Notes under the pieces: generated by a model
What the model saw: only the letters and a program-made list of their open reading frames with translations
What the model was told of the DNA's origin: nothing
The model's database searches: none
NCBI RefSeq assembly: GCF_037975245.1
Contig: NC_092579.1
Span: 11,452,678 to 11,516,677, forward strand
Reading direction: 5' to 3'
Length of the DNA: 64,000 nt
Origin: Apostichopus japonicus
Taxonomy: Eukaryota > Echinodermata > Holothuroidea > Aspidochirotida > Stichopodidae
Program-made: the position numbers and the translations under genes
In this document: positions 13,301-28,300 of the stretch, piece by piece
Layout of the letters: the number at the start of each line of letters is the position of its first letter
Numbering within the stretch: the stretch's first letter is position 1

Positions 13301-16300
13301 GTGGTTCCTCCTTCTATGTACATGACGCGGTCCTCGTATAGAGCCAGGAACTCCTCGCTCTCATCGCCCTGTTCTTCGCGTATCGTCCGGGTGTTTGCGT
13401 TGAGGCAGTTCCTTAGATGCACGGCATGGATCGCAGAACATGCCTTCTTGTCCAGCTGAAGAGTAAGAGGATGGGTTTGGCGGATGTTCACAGGGTTATA
13501 AGTAAGTCAGATGCAATTTTAGGATTAAGAATAATAAGATAAAACTTAATACACTTTAGCAATCTTTTCACAAGGTACCTTAATTTTTATCAAATGGTAT
13601 TTTTTTTGTTTTCTTTTTTGGTAATAATAAAAAATATGATTTCAACATGCCAACATTCATGAATACTTAAATATCACCACCAAATTTTCCAAATAGTGAT
13701 GTCATGTTTGTATGAAGAAAAAAAAATTGATAACAGCAATTTTAAAAACACAATTTTAACATGAGTTTATCCACTAAGTTTTCTGATTTCAAATGTGAGG
13801 AATTTCTCAAGTCAACAAATTGATCTATTTCCCATATTAGCAGTGGTGGCTGGTTATTCTTAAAAGTGACCCCAGTATTTAAAAATCACTGCGTCGACAC
13901 ACTAGCTATAATCTCAGGAATCGTGCATTGACACCAACATATAGAGTGCAAGCTTTCAGAAACTCGTTTGTATACAGAGCATCTATTTTTATTCAACATG
14001 ACACTTTAAATGGCTTGATTTGATGTAATTTGTATAGTTTTCCACAATTTTTATTCCCTAATTGTGTTACTGTTTCCTAACTTTTATACATTTTATGAAT
14101 GCACATAACATTTTATTTATTTTATTTATTATACTCACCATTTTCCTATTTATGAACTGTATTTTATGCAATTTATACTGGAATAAACAAAACAAAACGA
14201 AACTGAAACGAAACGAAACGTACTATAGTTTTGTTATCTGGAACTGTTTGGACCACCAGGATCAATTCACCACATCCTTACAACGCAGCGCACAGGATCG
14301 TTTCATGAATATTTAAGTATATGACAAGAAATGGATTAGGGTAATGTAAATCTGATTTTAACGACATTGTAGAAAGCAGACTTTTGAAACTTACCGAAGC
14401 CATCTTTCCTATCCAGTAATATATCTGCCAGTGTAAGTTATCCTGATCATCAATGGACGTCTGGTGAAGGAAATCATAGCAACCATTATAGTTAACATTA
14501 TGATATAGGAGAGAAATCTGCTTTAGAAAAGGACAACATGACTATAAAATGGTGTTCCTGATGTTGGTCTTGTCTCTGAGAGTACCTAGAATTAAATTAA
14601 TGAACTAATCACATTCTGTCAGATACATGGAGTTGCATACTCTGCACTTTTTGGAATCACAACACTTAAAGGATTGGTTCAGTTGTCATACATGTTTATG
14701 TTATGTGAAAGAAGACAATAAAAGAAACACAATGGTGAAAAATATGTTCAAATATCTTTTTTTTGGTTAAAGAGATATTCAAGTGTAAAGTTTTATCAGA
14801 TTGTGTAGAAACTGCTGAAATCTGACTAGATGTGATGTCACATCCTCACATTCCTGAAAAGTCTTTGCTTTTTTCTCTAAATATTTTGTGAGATTTCATG
14901 ACTTTCAACCAAAAGATATGTCAGGAGATCTCATATTTGTCAAAGGAAGTATTTGATTTTAAACATCTGAAGAATTTTTGATTATATTATTTTCAAATGT
15001 GTTAAAAAAATGTAAATAAGTTTTAAAGAAATATATTCACAAATGTTAAGGAAGTGAGGATGTGACGTCACACCCTCACAGTAAGTCTTTCTACAAAAGA
15101 CATTTTCACAGAAATTTTGATATCTTCAAAGTGTCATATCTCCTTAACATGGTAGTTTCTTCACTGTTGTTTTTGTCTTTTTGTGCTCTTTCATACAAAA
15201 TAGACATGTCAAACACCTGAACCAATCCTTTCAAGTTACTGACGGGAGGGGGGGGGGGGGAGGAATTCATCAGGAAATGACTGGGACATTATAAACAAAA
15301 TTTGACAGTAAAGAAATTTTGGGCTAGAACAGGATTCAACCCACTTACCTCTATGATTACTCAAACAATAAATATTTATTCATGCATAATAGTTTTCTAG
15401 GAATATTTTTCCCAGTCAGCTATCTATTAGCTAGATAGTCAGCTATCTATAGTCAGCTATCTATTAGCTAGATAGTCAGCTATCTATCAGCCAGATAGTC
15501 AGCTATCTATAGTCAGCTATCTATTGTTTCCAGGTTAGAAGAGCAAAAAGAATAAACTGTATCCAAAATGACATATTCTGCATTCCATTACAAATAGGAA
15601 ATTTGAGAAACCTAGTGGAAAATGTAGGTCCATGTTTTGTTGTAATGTTACCGGAATTCCCGTTACGAATTCGAAACTTGAGTTTAATTATCACTTTTCC
15701 CACAAAAAATCACGACATATCGATGAAAAATGATATAAGGTGCAATTATTTTTGTCTACCATGTTGAATCTGTGTTGAAAGTTGTCAATGTCCTTTAAAA
15801 TAACATAAATTTTTTACAGTCAATCTGTGAATAATTTCTGTAACCTACCTCCAACACAATATAGCAGTCTGCATCATAGAATTTCCCATGAAGAGCTATA
15901 AAAGAAAACAAGTAAATATCATATCAGCTTACCAAAAATGTCAACATGAAATCGCTTTCAATATTAAAATATATACTTACTTAGGGATTTGTGTTTTAAT
16001 TTCATATTAAACAGGTCATCAGTTTTTGCAACAAACTTCTATTCTTATCAAGAATTGATTAATCAAAAAGAATTCTTCTGATAGTCAATTGATCAAAATT
16101 TGACCATACATTGAGTGCCAAATTATCAATATTATAGCCTTAGTGAGAAAACTTGGTAGGCTCTTTCTGCTGCTTTTATCAATTGTTAAACTTTGACAAA
16201 TTCTGAATAATTCTGGGGCAATACCACTTCACTTCTTGAGTAATTTTTGCAATATTTTAATCATTTAATTTTTCTTGTACATTGGAAGTAAAATAAAGAT

Positions 16301-19300
16301 AAATAGGATGAGTTAGCTATGAATTGATAGAAATCACACTTTCATACCACAAATGTAAGTAAAATTCAGTCATCAGATAAGACATTAACATCACAGTAAA
16401 GGAAGCTCATATTGCTGTTTAGCATAATAAAAGACATTATTTTTTCTTCTTTTTCTGTGTTTGCAAATTTTTCTGTGTTTACCTGTATTGGTGTTTTTGC
16501 GGTATGGTATAAGAAATTAAACATGCATAGATCGTATGAAACACCAACTGAAGGTTATTGACTAAGCCCAGCGATCCTGAGCTGTGGTCGGTCTCAGTTA
16601 TTTCCATGGTGGAAGATCGACTTAAAAGCCATAGTACCTTGATGTGATCAAAGGTCAAATATATTTTCATTCTATGCAGCAACAAGAGCAGAAGGGAAGC
16701 CAATGTATATATATATATATCAAGTAATAATAGTAATTAATATAAAATCTAAATGTTTTATAAACATATAACAGGAAAATACAAACAAAAACAATGTACT
16801 ACAGAATTGTCCACAAATGTTAAAAGATAAAAAGTTTGGTATTGTTATTACACCAAACTGAGAAAAGTTTATTGGCTAACAGATACAATTTAAACATATT
16901 TACTCATTTACTGTTGCAGTGAGGGCCACTTGCATGACACTAACACACACCCACACAGTTATCTCTGGAATTTGTTCTATTTTGTTGACTAAACACTAGA
17001 GTTTATAAGAGGCGGTTGCATTAGATTAAACAGAACTTTGTACAGTGTGGCATCATTTATAATTGTGCGAGGATGAGCAGTAGACATCAAGTAACAGCAT
17101 AACTTCATACTTCATGACTAAAAGTATTTGTAAATTACCTCAATGTGTATGTTAAAATCAGTCGCTTACAGCTCTCCAGTTTTATGCTTAAAAGATACCT
17201 TACCTTCAGTCATTTGGTATATAGATAACACACCATGCGGATGAGAGCTAGTCCCAAAACGTTATGAAGTTGCTACTTTAGTTCATCAAACTCATAAAAC
17301 GTTATTGCATTAATTCTAGAGGTCTGTGAATGAAGCAAGTTCTTTACATTACTGTTGCGGTTATGCAACATCTTCTGTGTTTAGGTCAATCACTATTACA
17401 TAAGTCTCCACTTAGAAGTAGCTAAATGGTTGCAATCAGCTAGATTTATTTAGTGTAAAAGTAAGAGGGCCTGATGTTTTGATCCTAGCAGGATCTCCTT
17501 CAGAGGCTGAATAAAGATCCTGCCAGGATCGAAACATCAGGCCAACTTACTTTTACACATTCTCTTACACCTGTAGGCTCTTTAGTGGATAAGCAGTTTG
17601 CTAACAGTTTTTGTTTTATTTAGATTTATTTAGGTTCGATTTTATTAGGTTTAAATTTATTTAGAATTAGTTGGGTTGGATTTATTAAGGTTAGATTGAG
17701 AGACATCAAAACTATGAATATTACATGGCTTGGTCGGAATGACACAATCACCCAACACATAAACACAGTTTTTAATTGCCGGTAGCAGAAAATAGTTTAC
17801 TTTTGGCCAAAAGACAAAAATGCAGATCAATATTTTGAGATCCAGATGCTGTAGATATTTCCTCATTTCAATAATAGATCAAGTAGGTCCATTAGGAGAC
17901 ATCTTTTTACCAAAACAAATTGGAAAACATTTGCAAGTTTTGGGTATGATTGTCTTACATTCTTCGATTTCGATTGGGACAAAGTTTTCAATTTGCCAGA
18001 TGGTGAGTCCAGGAAGCTGGCCAGTCTCTTCTGTGAAGTAATCGCTATAGTCCAACTGAGGTCTGGTCAGCTGATCCATCCAGCTCTTAGGACCCCTAGA
18101 TATGAAAGGAAACAAAGAGAGGACAGTTTGAGGACATGGTTTTATTCTTTATACACATTGTTGGAGACATCCGAGATGTTGACATAATATGGTCAACCTT
18201 GAAGGAAAAAAAACGCTATCTTACCCAAAATATGTATGCTTGTTGAGCCTTACGATGCACTGTACATATCTATAGAGAATATGTATTCCTGTTGAGCCTT
18301 ACGATGCACTATATATATATCTATAGATAATATGTATTTCAGTTGAGCCTTACGATGCACTGTATATATCTATAGATAATATGTATTCCAGTTGAGCCTT
18401 ACGATGCATTATATAAATAGATAACATGTATTCCATTTGAGTCTTATGATGCAAGATATATAGATAATATGTATTCCAGTTGAGCCTTACGATGCATTAT
18501 ATAAATAGATAACATGTATTCCATTTGAGTCTTACGATGCAAGATATATATCTATAGATAATATGTATTCCAGTTGAGCCTTATGATGCATTATATAAAT
18601 AGATAACATGTATTCCATTTGAGTCTTACGATGCAAGATATATATCTATAGATAATATGTATTCCTGTTGAGCCTTAAGATGCACTGTATATATCTATAG
18701 ATAATATGTATTCCAGTTGAGCCTTACGATGCATTATATAAATAGATAACATGTATTCCCTTTGAGTCTTACGATGCAAGATATATATCTATAGATAATA
18801 TGTATTCCTGTTGAGCCTTACGATGCACTGTATATATCTATAGATAATATGTATTCCAGTTGAGCCTTACGATGCATTATATAAATAGATAACATGTATT
18901 CCATTTGAGTCTTACGATGCAAGATATATATCTATAGATAATATGTATTCCAGTTGAGCCTTACGATGCATTATATAAATAGATAACATTAGTGTTTACA
19001 CGGGTCCAAAAATCGGGAACCGGGTACCCGAGGGCCGTTACCCGTCGGGTATCCGGGTACCCGGAAAAAATTTGTTTACCCTCGTGTATCACGATTTTCA
19101 AGAAATTACATATTGGATGCTGTAATAAATGCATTATATTCTCTACTGATAATGTTTTCATGTTCAAATACGTAGGTGTAAGATAGGGTATAAAACCTCC
19201 CTCAATAATTTTTATTTGCTTCTGTTTCTTTCATTAACTTGTTAATAAATAAATTATTTAATTATAATTAGCATTACTACTAACATCGCACTGCCGCCGC

Positions 19301-22300
19301 TGCTTATGCTAGCTCGTGCACGTGTATTGGATCAAACCATATAGATATTCAATTTAGCTCTTAAACAGTTTTTAATACTACTACTACTACTATCTATTAT
19401 GCAGGCCCATGGTTCTCATTAGCCGCGAGATTGCGCGATTCGCGCAATTTGATCGCATTTGGAATAACCGATTAGTAAAAAGCCACTTGCGATTACTATT
19501 TTTTAGTTATCCCGTCTATAATCCATAAACATCGCGTAAAATTCCTTGTCAGCCTTTCCTTCTTTGAAATAAACGAATGAATAAATAATAATTTCTTCCA
19601 CATGGTAGCCTAACACCACACTAAGTCAATGAGAAATCTAGCTAAGCCTAACCATCTGTTTATTTGCTGGAGATGTGACGCAGTTATAAGACATCCATGG
19701 AATACTTTCGTAATTGCTGTTACGTTTGACCACATGGTTGCCTAACACCACACTAAGTCAATGGGGGCAGTCTAGCCTAGCCATCTGTTTATTAGCTGAA
19801 ATTGTGACGTAGTTATAAGATATCTATGGAAAGCTTTCGTTATTGCTGTTATCTTCGAACACATGGTAGCTTAACAACACACTAAGTCTATGGGAAATCA
19901 GCCTAACCATCGGTTTGCAATTTTTTTTTTAAACAATCACACTTTGCGTAGGCCTATGATTCGGGTAATAAATTAGGAACCGGGTAGTATCGCGTCGAAC
20001 GGGCCCCTTCGTTATTGCTGTTATCTTCGACCACATTGTAGCCTAACACCACACTAAGTCAATGGGAAATCTGCCTAACCGTCGGTTTGCCAATTTTTTT
20101 TTTTTTTCTTAAATCACACTTTGCTCAGGATTCGGGTAATAAATTAGGAACCGGGTAGTATCACGTCGGGCAGTTACCCGGGTACCCGCATAACCCGTGC
20201 AAACACTAGATAACATGTATTCCATTTGAGTCTTACGATGCAAGATATATATCTATAGATAATATTTATTCCTGTTGAGCCTTATGATGCACTTAATATA
20301 TCTATAGATAATATGTATTCCCGTTGAGCATTCCCATGCACTAATTATATTATTTTCTGTTGCTGATGGTTACCCTAATTTAAGATTTTATTTAAATTTA
20401 AATTTAAAGATTAATTTAAATTTGTCACATTCTTCATGTCTACTGGCAGAAAAATGTAAGTTGCTTCTTCTTCTTTTTTCCATCTACTGGATGGCAAATG
20501 GCCAAATTCACTATTATAAGCAACTTTTTACAAGCCTTTCACATCTACAAGCAGTTTAAACTGATAAGAATCAGATCAGTTTTTACATGATTTCAAAAAG
20601 GTCACTTTAATACACACACAATCATGTGTAACCACTACACCAGCTATTTTCCAAATTTTTTCTTTGACGGCATATTTTAAATTCTTGGTGTTCTGACCAG
20701 AAATAGTTTTCCTGGTATGATGAAATGGATTGGTATGCTAATGTTTGTAGTTTGCTTTCCTCTATTGGCATTTTTTGTACCACTTCCAGGCTCTTGTAAC
20801 TACTTTAACTAAATATCCTACAAGCACTTCAACTCCAACAACCACTTAAAATTCTTTAAAACCCCCCAAAAATGGAACATTGCATCACGGAAACCGGAGA
20901 TTTTTAACGGGAAAGAAAACCATGGCTATTGATATGACATTCATTGGACGTTTAAATAGGGCAAGATATTTACAACAAAAATATTATCTCTTTTTATCAA
21001 TATGAATCTTGACAAACTTAAGTCTGCAGTGGGCTAGAGAAAGTGTCAACATTCATAGAATTCATTTTTAAGATGTTTTGCTTTGCATAAAATGGGCATA
21101 AGTGCGCATATCAGATGATTCCGAGTGTCACTGTTGGTAGAACTACATACAGCCTGACATGAAAGATGACTGCCAGCAACATCGCAGTGAAACCTAACAA
21201 TGGAAGTAATTGTCCACGGAAGAACCTACCACTCCCCCTAGCCCACCGATAATCCTACACTTTGGGTCAAGTGGGCGAGAGACACATCTTGTGCTTGTGT
21301 TCTTGCAACTCATTAAAACTTCTTTACCTTGAAGCCATCAGAGGGACCTCTATAATTGCTACATTATCAAATGTGGGGATCTCCACTTGTTTTATATCTA
21401 GCAGAACAAAAACCAGTGGTGAATCCAGGACACACGCGTCACTAGTTACCCAAATTACCACGGAAATAGCGGTGCATAAAAAAGCATCCATTAAAAGTAA
21501 GGAATGCCTACACAAAGCCTGCTAACTATTTTCCAAAATGAACCTTGTTTTGAGCAAAGAGAGTACGTTTGCATCTAATATTTAGTGCCAAAAATGTTTC
21601 AGAAGATGCGGTACCTCCCTGTTTGGGGCCTGTTCCCCGGATACTTCAATGAAAACTCTTGAAGACTTACTTTAATGTGGCTTCATCATCTTCTTCTTCA
21701 GCTGGGTTACTCTCAACTTTCCCCCTGGCAAGGTCACTCATTCCCTAATGACAGAAAAGGAGAAAAGTGAGATCATAAAAAAATGCAAACATAAAATATT
21801 AATCATAATAATAATAATATGTGCATTTATACAGCTAATATTGTAAAAAACATTCAAAAGCGCTTAACAAGAAAAAGCCAACCAGTTGGGTCAATCAAAA
21901 TAAGCAAGCTTAAACAGATACGTTTTTAACTTTATCTCAAAAGCATCCAGGGTCAAGGAGCATGATCGGTTAGGAGGTAGGATCTAGTCTGTTACATTGC
22001 ATTTCACAGATTTGAAATACTTGATCAGAACCCTTTCCCTCACATTCCAGTATATTTAAATGATACAAAGTTCTACAACTCAACGGGGATCCTCAATAGT
22101 AGTTTCCAATGCAGAGGAGACAAGTAGATGGTAGAAGAATTAATGTAAGCCTGGTATTTTTATTGGGTTTTTATTACTTGATAAATCAGCAAATTGAAAA
22201 TTCTTCAATTCTTTATAGTTAATCTGTTTGCATGACTCTTCTAAAACTACAAATCTTGACACAATTGAAAGTACCAAAAGCAGATTATCTACTATATCAG

Positions 22301-25300
22301 AAGAAAGAATGTTGAAGAATTATGACAGTGCCTCTGAACAAAGTTTCTAATTCTAGATGACAGTTATTTTTGTGTGAAAGTAAGTCGGCCTGACGTTTCG
22401 ATCCTACACGCACCAAATGTGCGTGTTTTTGTCCCTTTACTGTAACTTGTCATTAAGCCTCTGAAGAAGATCCCGCTAGGATCGAAATGTCAGGCCAACT
22501 TACTTTCACACATTCTGTTACACAGGCTCTCTTAGTAGATAAGAAGTTTGCAAACAGTTTTAATTTATTTTGACAATTATATTTGACAACATTTTAAGCC
22601 AGGTACAAACGGATTAGTATTTTGACTGTCACAATAAAATTACCTTTGAAGTGAGATTAAAATAGCGACTGACAATGAAGATTGAGAAAGATAGAAAATA
22701 CTTGCAATTCCACAGGCTTTGATTTGCTATTTCACATGATCTTATAATTCTTGAATCTTAAATATCCTTCTATTCCTTTTTCGTTATGGATTCACAGCTG
22801 GTCTCATACTGCCACAATTAAGAAATGCTGTAGCAGAGTGAGATATATTTCACATTGACACTGTCTGTCAACAATGCTCTAGCCATAGAAGCCATCAAAC
22901 CCATTTTTTATTTGACAGGAGGATTCCATTCAAGTGCCATATAAATATTTGTGACCTATTAATATTTACATAAACAGGTTGTGCCATTGCACAACTTAAA
23001 TTGCCTTAGCTCTTGTGTTATAGGGTTAAAGGATACAGTGTGTCAATATTGACCTTTTGAAAATTGAAAATCCAGAGAGTGCAAATGTAGCCTAGACAGG
23101 AGGCTGAGTAACTTTTAAATCATTTTAGCTTTGTCATTGGACAAATTTGTTCGCTGTCTGGACCTTTGTTTGTCTATTTTGTGCGTAAACCTGCGAATTT
23201 GTTATGTTGTCTTCTGTTTTCTGCAAACATAGCATGATAAATATTATTAAACATGTGATTCATCTGAGGATGAAAAATAACAAACAAACACAGCTCTCAC
23301 TTTAGCCTCCCTAATCTCCAATCTTATAACCCCTACTATAAGCTCCATGTCCAACTCCATTCCCTTAGGACTGCATTCAAAAAGAGCTAATCCACATGGA
23401 GGTAATACCAACTTGTAAAGCTACTGCGACCAATCCACCAAAACACACAATTTTTTTGCATTAACCCTGTAACTTTATAAAGGAATGTAACGTGGTTAGC
23501 CATAGTTATTCTTCCCCAAGAATCTTGCCAAGTTTGCATCACCATATGGTGGGTATTTCACTATTTCTCAAACTGACCAAACGGAAGGCAAAGGTTATGG
23601 TCGATTACATTACTGATGGGTATGTACATAGAAATGAAGAATCCTTCATTACAGAAGAAGGGAGAGTCTAAAGGGATGCCAAAGAAAGGGGATGGAATTC
23701 ATCAACCTGAAAGGGGAATGGCAGGAGGGGAGGGGTGTGATTGGGTAGGATGATGGGCAGGGGTGGGGGGTAGAAACAGGAAAGGAAGTGAAAGGACGGA
23801 AAGGGTGGAAATTAAATCAATAGGAAGGTTAGTTGGAGGATGAGGGGTGCAAAGATGAGGATAAGGAGGGGAAAGCAGGGGTGAATAAAGATATAAAAAG
23901 CCAATGAAAGGACAACGATAGTCGAGTATACTATGTTTATCCTAACTGGTAAACTGTTTCGCTATTTTTTTTAGAGCACAGACTTGTTGCAATCAGGGGT
24001 GCTTTTTGCTTTCAAACAGATTGTATTGATTGATTTCACAAGTTTACCTGTAGGACTTTGGCTTGTTTGGCCGTCTCTGCATCTGCGGCTGCCACTAACA
24101 TCTCCTGGCGCCGACGTCTTATCCTCTGTTTCCTAGCAGCGGCTTCCTTAGCACCTAGAGATGGTAACATACTTGATCGATGTTAATCTTACCACACAGA
24201 TGAAAGGCAGGGATTGCTATAGTTTACCCTTCCCCCCTTCACAGATTTAAGACCAAAGCAAAGCATTAAAACGACTGATTACATTTCGTTTGATATAACC
24301 ACTTCTTATTATATATTGCATATAATATAAACATATTTATTACCACTTTTAATATTATAAGAACACTTCTAGTCGCATTATAAAACCACTTCTAACAACA
24401 TGAAACCACTTCTAACTGCATTATGAAACCACTTATAACCGCATTTGAATCGTCGCTCCGAGAGTGCACTATAAAGTGTTTCTGCCTCAAAACAAACTAA
24501 ATTCTCACAAACCTATACTAGATTTTGTTTCCACTCAATTCAGCAATATTTCTAGAAGGTACCAGTAATTTATGGTATTTTTGTTTACATAAAACAATTA
24601 TTTTCAATGTATTCAAATATTTCATGATGTAACCAAAATTTTAACCTAAAGCTGATAATTCACACTGTTTTACAACAGCGTACAGAGCTGCAATCCCAGA
24701 AATAATTCATGTGGCTCTAACTATTCCATTTACCTGGATCAGAACGATTCAACTCTTTCAGCAGGTTATTCAAAATTGCCCAAACTCTTCACTTATCTTG
24801 ATTAGAGTGGTTTTGTTTGATGACAACAACAAAATTGTACTTACTAGGGGGTCCTTCTTGAGGCGGGGGCGTGGCCCCTACGAGTCGTAACTGGTGACTC
24901 AAGCTAAAGTCGACATTGTAGTAGTCATTCACCTTCTCTTGAGGAATTGGTTTTGGTGGCATTACCAGATCAGGGTTGTCACGAACGTCTAAAGTCTATT
25001 AGCGGAGATTTGTAAGAGTAAATTCTAAATAATGCACGTCAATTAATTATTCATTTATGTGTTGGTATTTTCTTTTCTTTTGTTGTAAAATACAAAAGAA
25101 AAAAAACAAAAACATTTTCAAAACATACTATTCAGAGAGATGTTCGATGTTTAATGAATGGTAAATAACAAAACTCACTGTTAATTGGACAAAGGTCGTA
25201 AGGAAAGTGTGAGAATGCTACCCTAACATGATGACTATATTACCATGGTGACAGGAATTGATAAGTCCTGTGCTAGGCTTTTCATAATTTCAACAATAAA

Positions 25301-28300
25301 ATCAGTAAAATCCGAAAGTACATGAACGCCCTAAACAGACTCAACTATTCTTCTTGGGTTCACTTAAGCTCTCTTCATTAAATATGTAAAATGCATATTC
25401 GTGATATGCAACTCAAGTATTTCTGTGGCAAACTGAACAATCACATTTGTAACAATAACAAAATGAAGATTGAATAATACCTCCAATTCTGTGATGAAGT
25501 GGACAGCCTCTGGGATCGTAATCAACTGATTACTGTTGAGAGCAATTTTCTTAATTCTTGGGCACCTGTGGCCAGACAGAAGATTATATATTATGCAACC
25601 AATCGTGACCTACTTTCTAACAAGATGAATTTACTTTGCATCTTACCAAACTTTCAGCAGTCGTGAGAGAAAAATGCTTTGAAAAGTTTGAATGTACTCG
25701 ACTCGAAACATAAAGTAAAGTTTCAATACGCAATCATCTAACAAATTTGTTGCAACAAAGAAGAATGGATCAGTAATGATATTAGTGAAAAAAAGTTTGC
25801 GTACCAGGGATGCAAGCCCCCGAAAAAGTTTGTGTCCCGTAAAAAAAGCTTGCGTCCCAATCGAAAACCAATTACGGTTATTGTATGACCTACTGTTACT
25901 AATACTAGTGTAGTATCACAGCCTATACTTTGTGAATGTTATACACAATATAGGGCAGAAATGCTCAGTGCCTTAACTTCGCTACTTTTCAGGGGCGGCC
26001 GGGGGCGCCCCTCCTTTCAACCACCCTGCCGTTTCAACCCATTTTTACCCCCAGTCCCCCCTCCTTCATCCGTCCTTCTACTTCCCTACTCGCCAACTCT
26101 GTAGTAGTTCCGTGCTTTGACCTTGCAGCGATTCCAACAAAAAACTCTTCAAATATCCCAGTACATACAGTGTGCATATCTCTCGCTAAATTCCAGTTCA
26201 CTATACTACTGCATGTACATGCCTGTTTGAGCTTCATTTTCAACTACACACATGCGCACTTCCTTAAAATCTGATCCAACATTTATACTGGCTCTTTGCA
26301 AGGAATAATCTATAGTTCTATACGAAAATTACAGTAGGTCCATGTGAATAGTTTTTTACGCAATGTAGATTTAAAAAAAATCAGTTCAATGTTCTAAAGT
26401 AAAGTAGTTTACACACAAATGTTGCCCCAAAATAACATTTACTGAATCACGTGGTTAATTGGACCGCGAAAAATTTTTGCAACAGAAACTACTGATGGTA
26501 AGAATGCACATTTTACATTAGCAACTATTAACACAGAGAAAAGAAACATACTGTGAGCTGAAATATCCTGTTCAGGATCAGAGATGTTAGCTTCCACAAA
26601 ATTCATAGATTGTCTCCACTCATTAACATTTTCTGATCAAAACAATGATTCAAATATTACAAAGCCTCTTCGTTGTCAAAAGGTATACGTACTGTATGTG
26701 AAAAGGCCTAACGTTATGATATTGGAGTGCACACACATGGTAGCCTAAGTAATTGTTGTTGTTAAACAACATACTCCGTGTTCACTGAGCACTACAGGTG
26801 CAAGAATTTTCACAGACAATGGATGGGGACTTATAACCAATCAAATCACGGGAATTTTGGAAAAGCATCATTGACTATTTTTAGCATGAAAATCTCCGTA
26901 ATGGGGTGTTGATAACCCTGTACCTTGCGGTTGATTGTTATGATAGATTTATTTTCAAACAAATTCATTGATCTGTTGGAGTAGGAGAAATTTTGCTTCT
27001 TGTAAGAAGAAGTTGTGGTCTTTTGAAAAGAAATAACGTTCATTCCAAAATGTGTTTTGACAGTTTTATGTTTTCCGTTGACCTAGCTGTGAGTGTGTAC
27101 ACTTGGGGTTTGTTTCTCAATAAAAAAGTTTGCGTCTGCGGGACGCAAGTAATTTCAAGATTTTGCATCCCTGGCCAAAACATTGCGTCCCGGACGCAGA
27201 ATCCTGCGTTCGTAACAATGCTGAGGATCAAATTTTACCTCCCCCCCACCCCTTCCCACACCCTCCTCTAAAAAAAAACAGAAAACAATGGAAGAAAGAC
27301 ATTTTTGTACCTGAACAATCCTTCTGGGACTGACTCTAGCTTATTCCCAGAGGCTACAAACTGTTCCAGACATATCAGTCTACCGATGCTTGTCGGAAGC
27401 CCATCAAAGTTGATTTCGTTTGAGCTGATGATGAGCTTGCGAAGCTTTACTAACTTGACAATTGTCGGGGGTAGACTTTTCAGCTTATTACGGGCTAAAT
27501 TTAACACCTCCAGGTTGGACAGGTTTTCTGCAATTGGAATGGATAAAATATTTTATTTTAGATGTCAAAATTATAAGAGATTTTGCCTTGTTGAGTGTAT
27601 TGTCAAAAAGATCAAAACAGGGCAAAACCTCTGAGGGGTTGTCCTGTAGTCTGTGACGACCACATTTTGGTTGAGATGACAAAAATCGGCTTTTGAGCTA
27701 ATCATACGGACCGACTAGCTGTGCACAACAAATTCAGATTGCATTGTGACTAAAAAAACCTGAATTTGTAAATGATAAAATGGTGGTATCATCCCCATCT
27801 CACCAAACCTACACATCTCTACTACAGTGTACATATTGGTGTTCTATTCACCAAACCTACACGTCTCTCCTACAGTGTACACATTGCTGTTATATTCACC
27901 AAACCTACACATCTCTCCTACAGTGTACACATTGGTGTTCTATTCACCAAACCTACACATCTCTCCTACAGTGTACACATTGCTGTTATATTCACCAAAC
28001 CTACACATCTCTCCTACAGTGTACATATTGGTATTCTATTCACCAAACCTACACATCTCTCCTACAGTGTACTTATTGGTGTTCTATTCACCAAACCTAC
28101 ACGTCTCTCCTACAGTGTACACATTGCTGTTATATTCACCAAACCTACACATCTCTCCTACAGTGTACACATTGGTGTTCTATTCACCAAACCTACACAT
28201 CTCTCCTACAGTGTACACATTGCTGTTCTATTCACCAACCAACACATCTCTCCTACAGTGTACATATTGGTATTCTATTCACCAAACCTACACCTCTCTC

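Noticed and set aside
13114-13491. 125-codon minus-strand open frame taken as a gene
   Set aside because: Only 13216-13455 is coding; it is FLII exon 16 with read-through into both introns.
18225-20345. Regularly spaced repeats resembling a CRISPR array
   Set aside because: The repeats are contiguous AT-rich dimers without unique spacers, in an animal intron.
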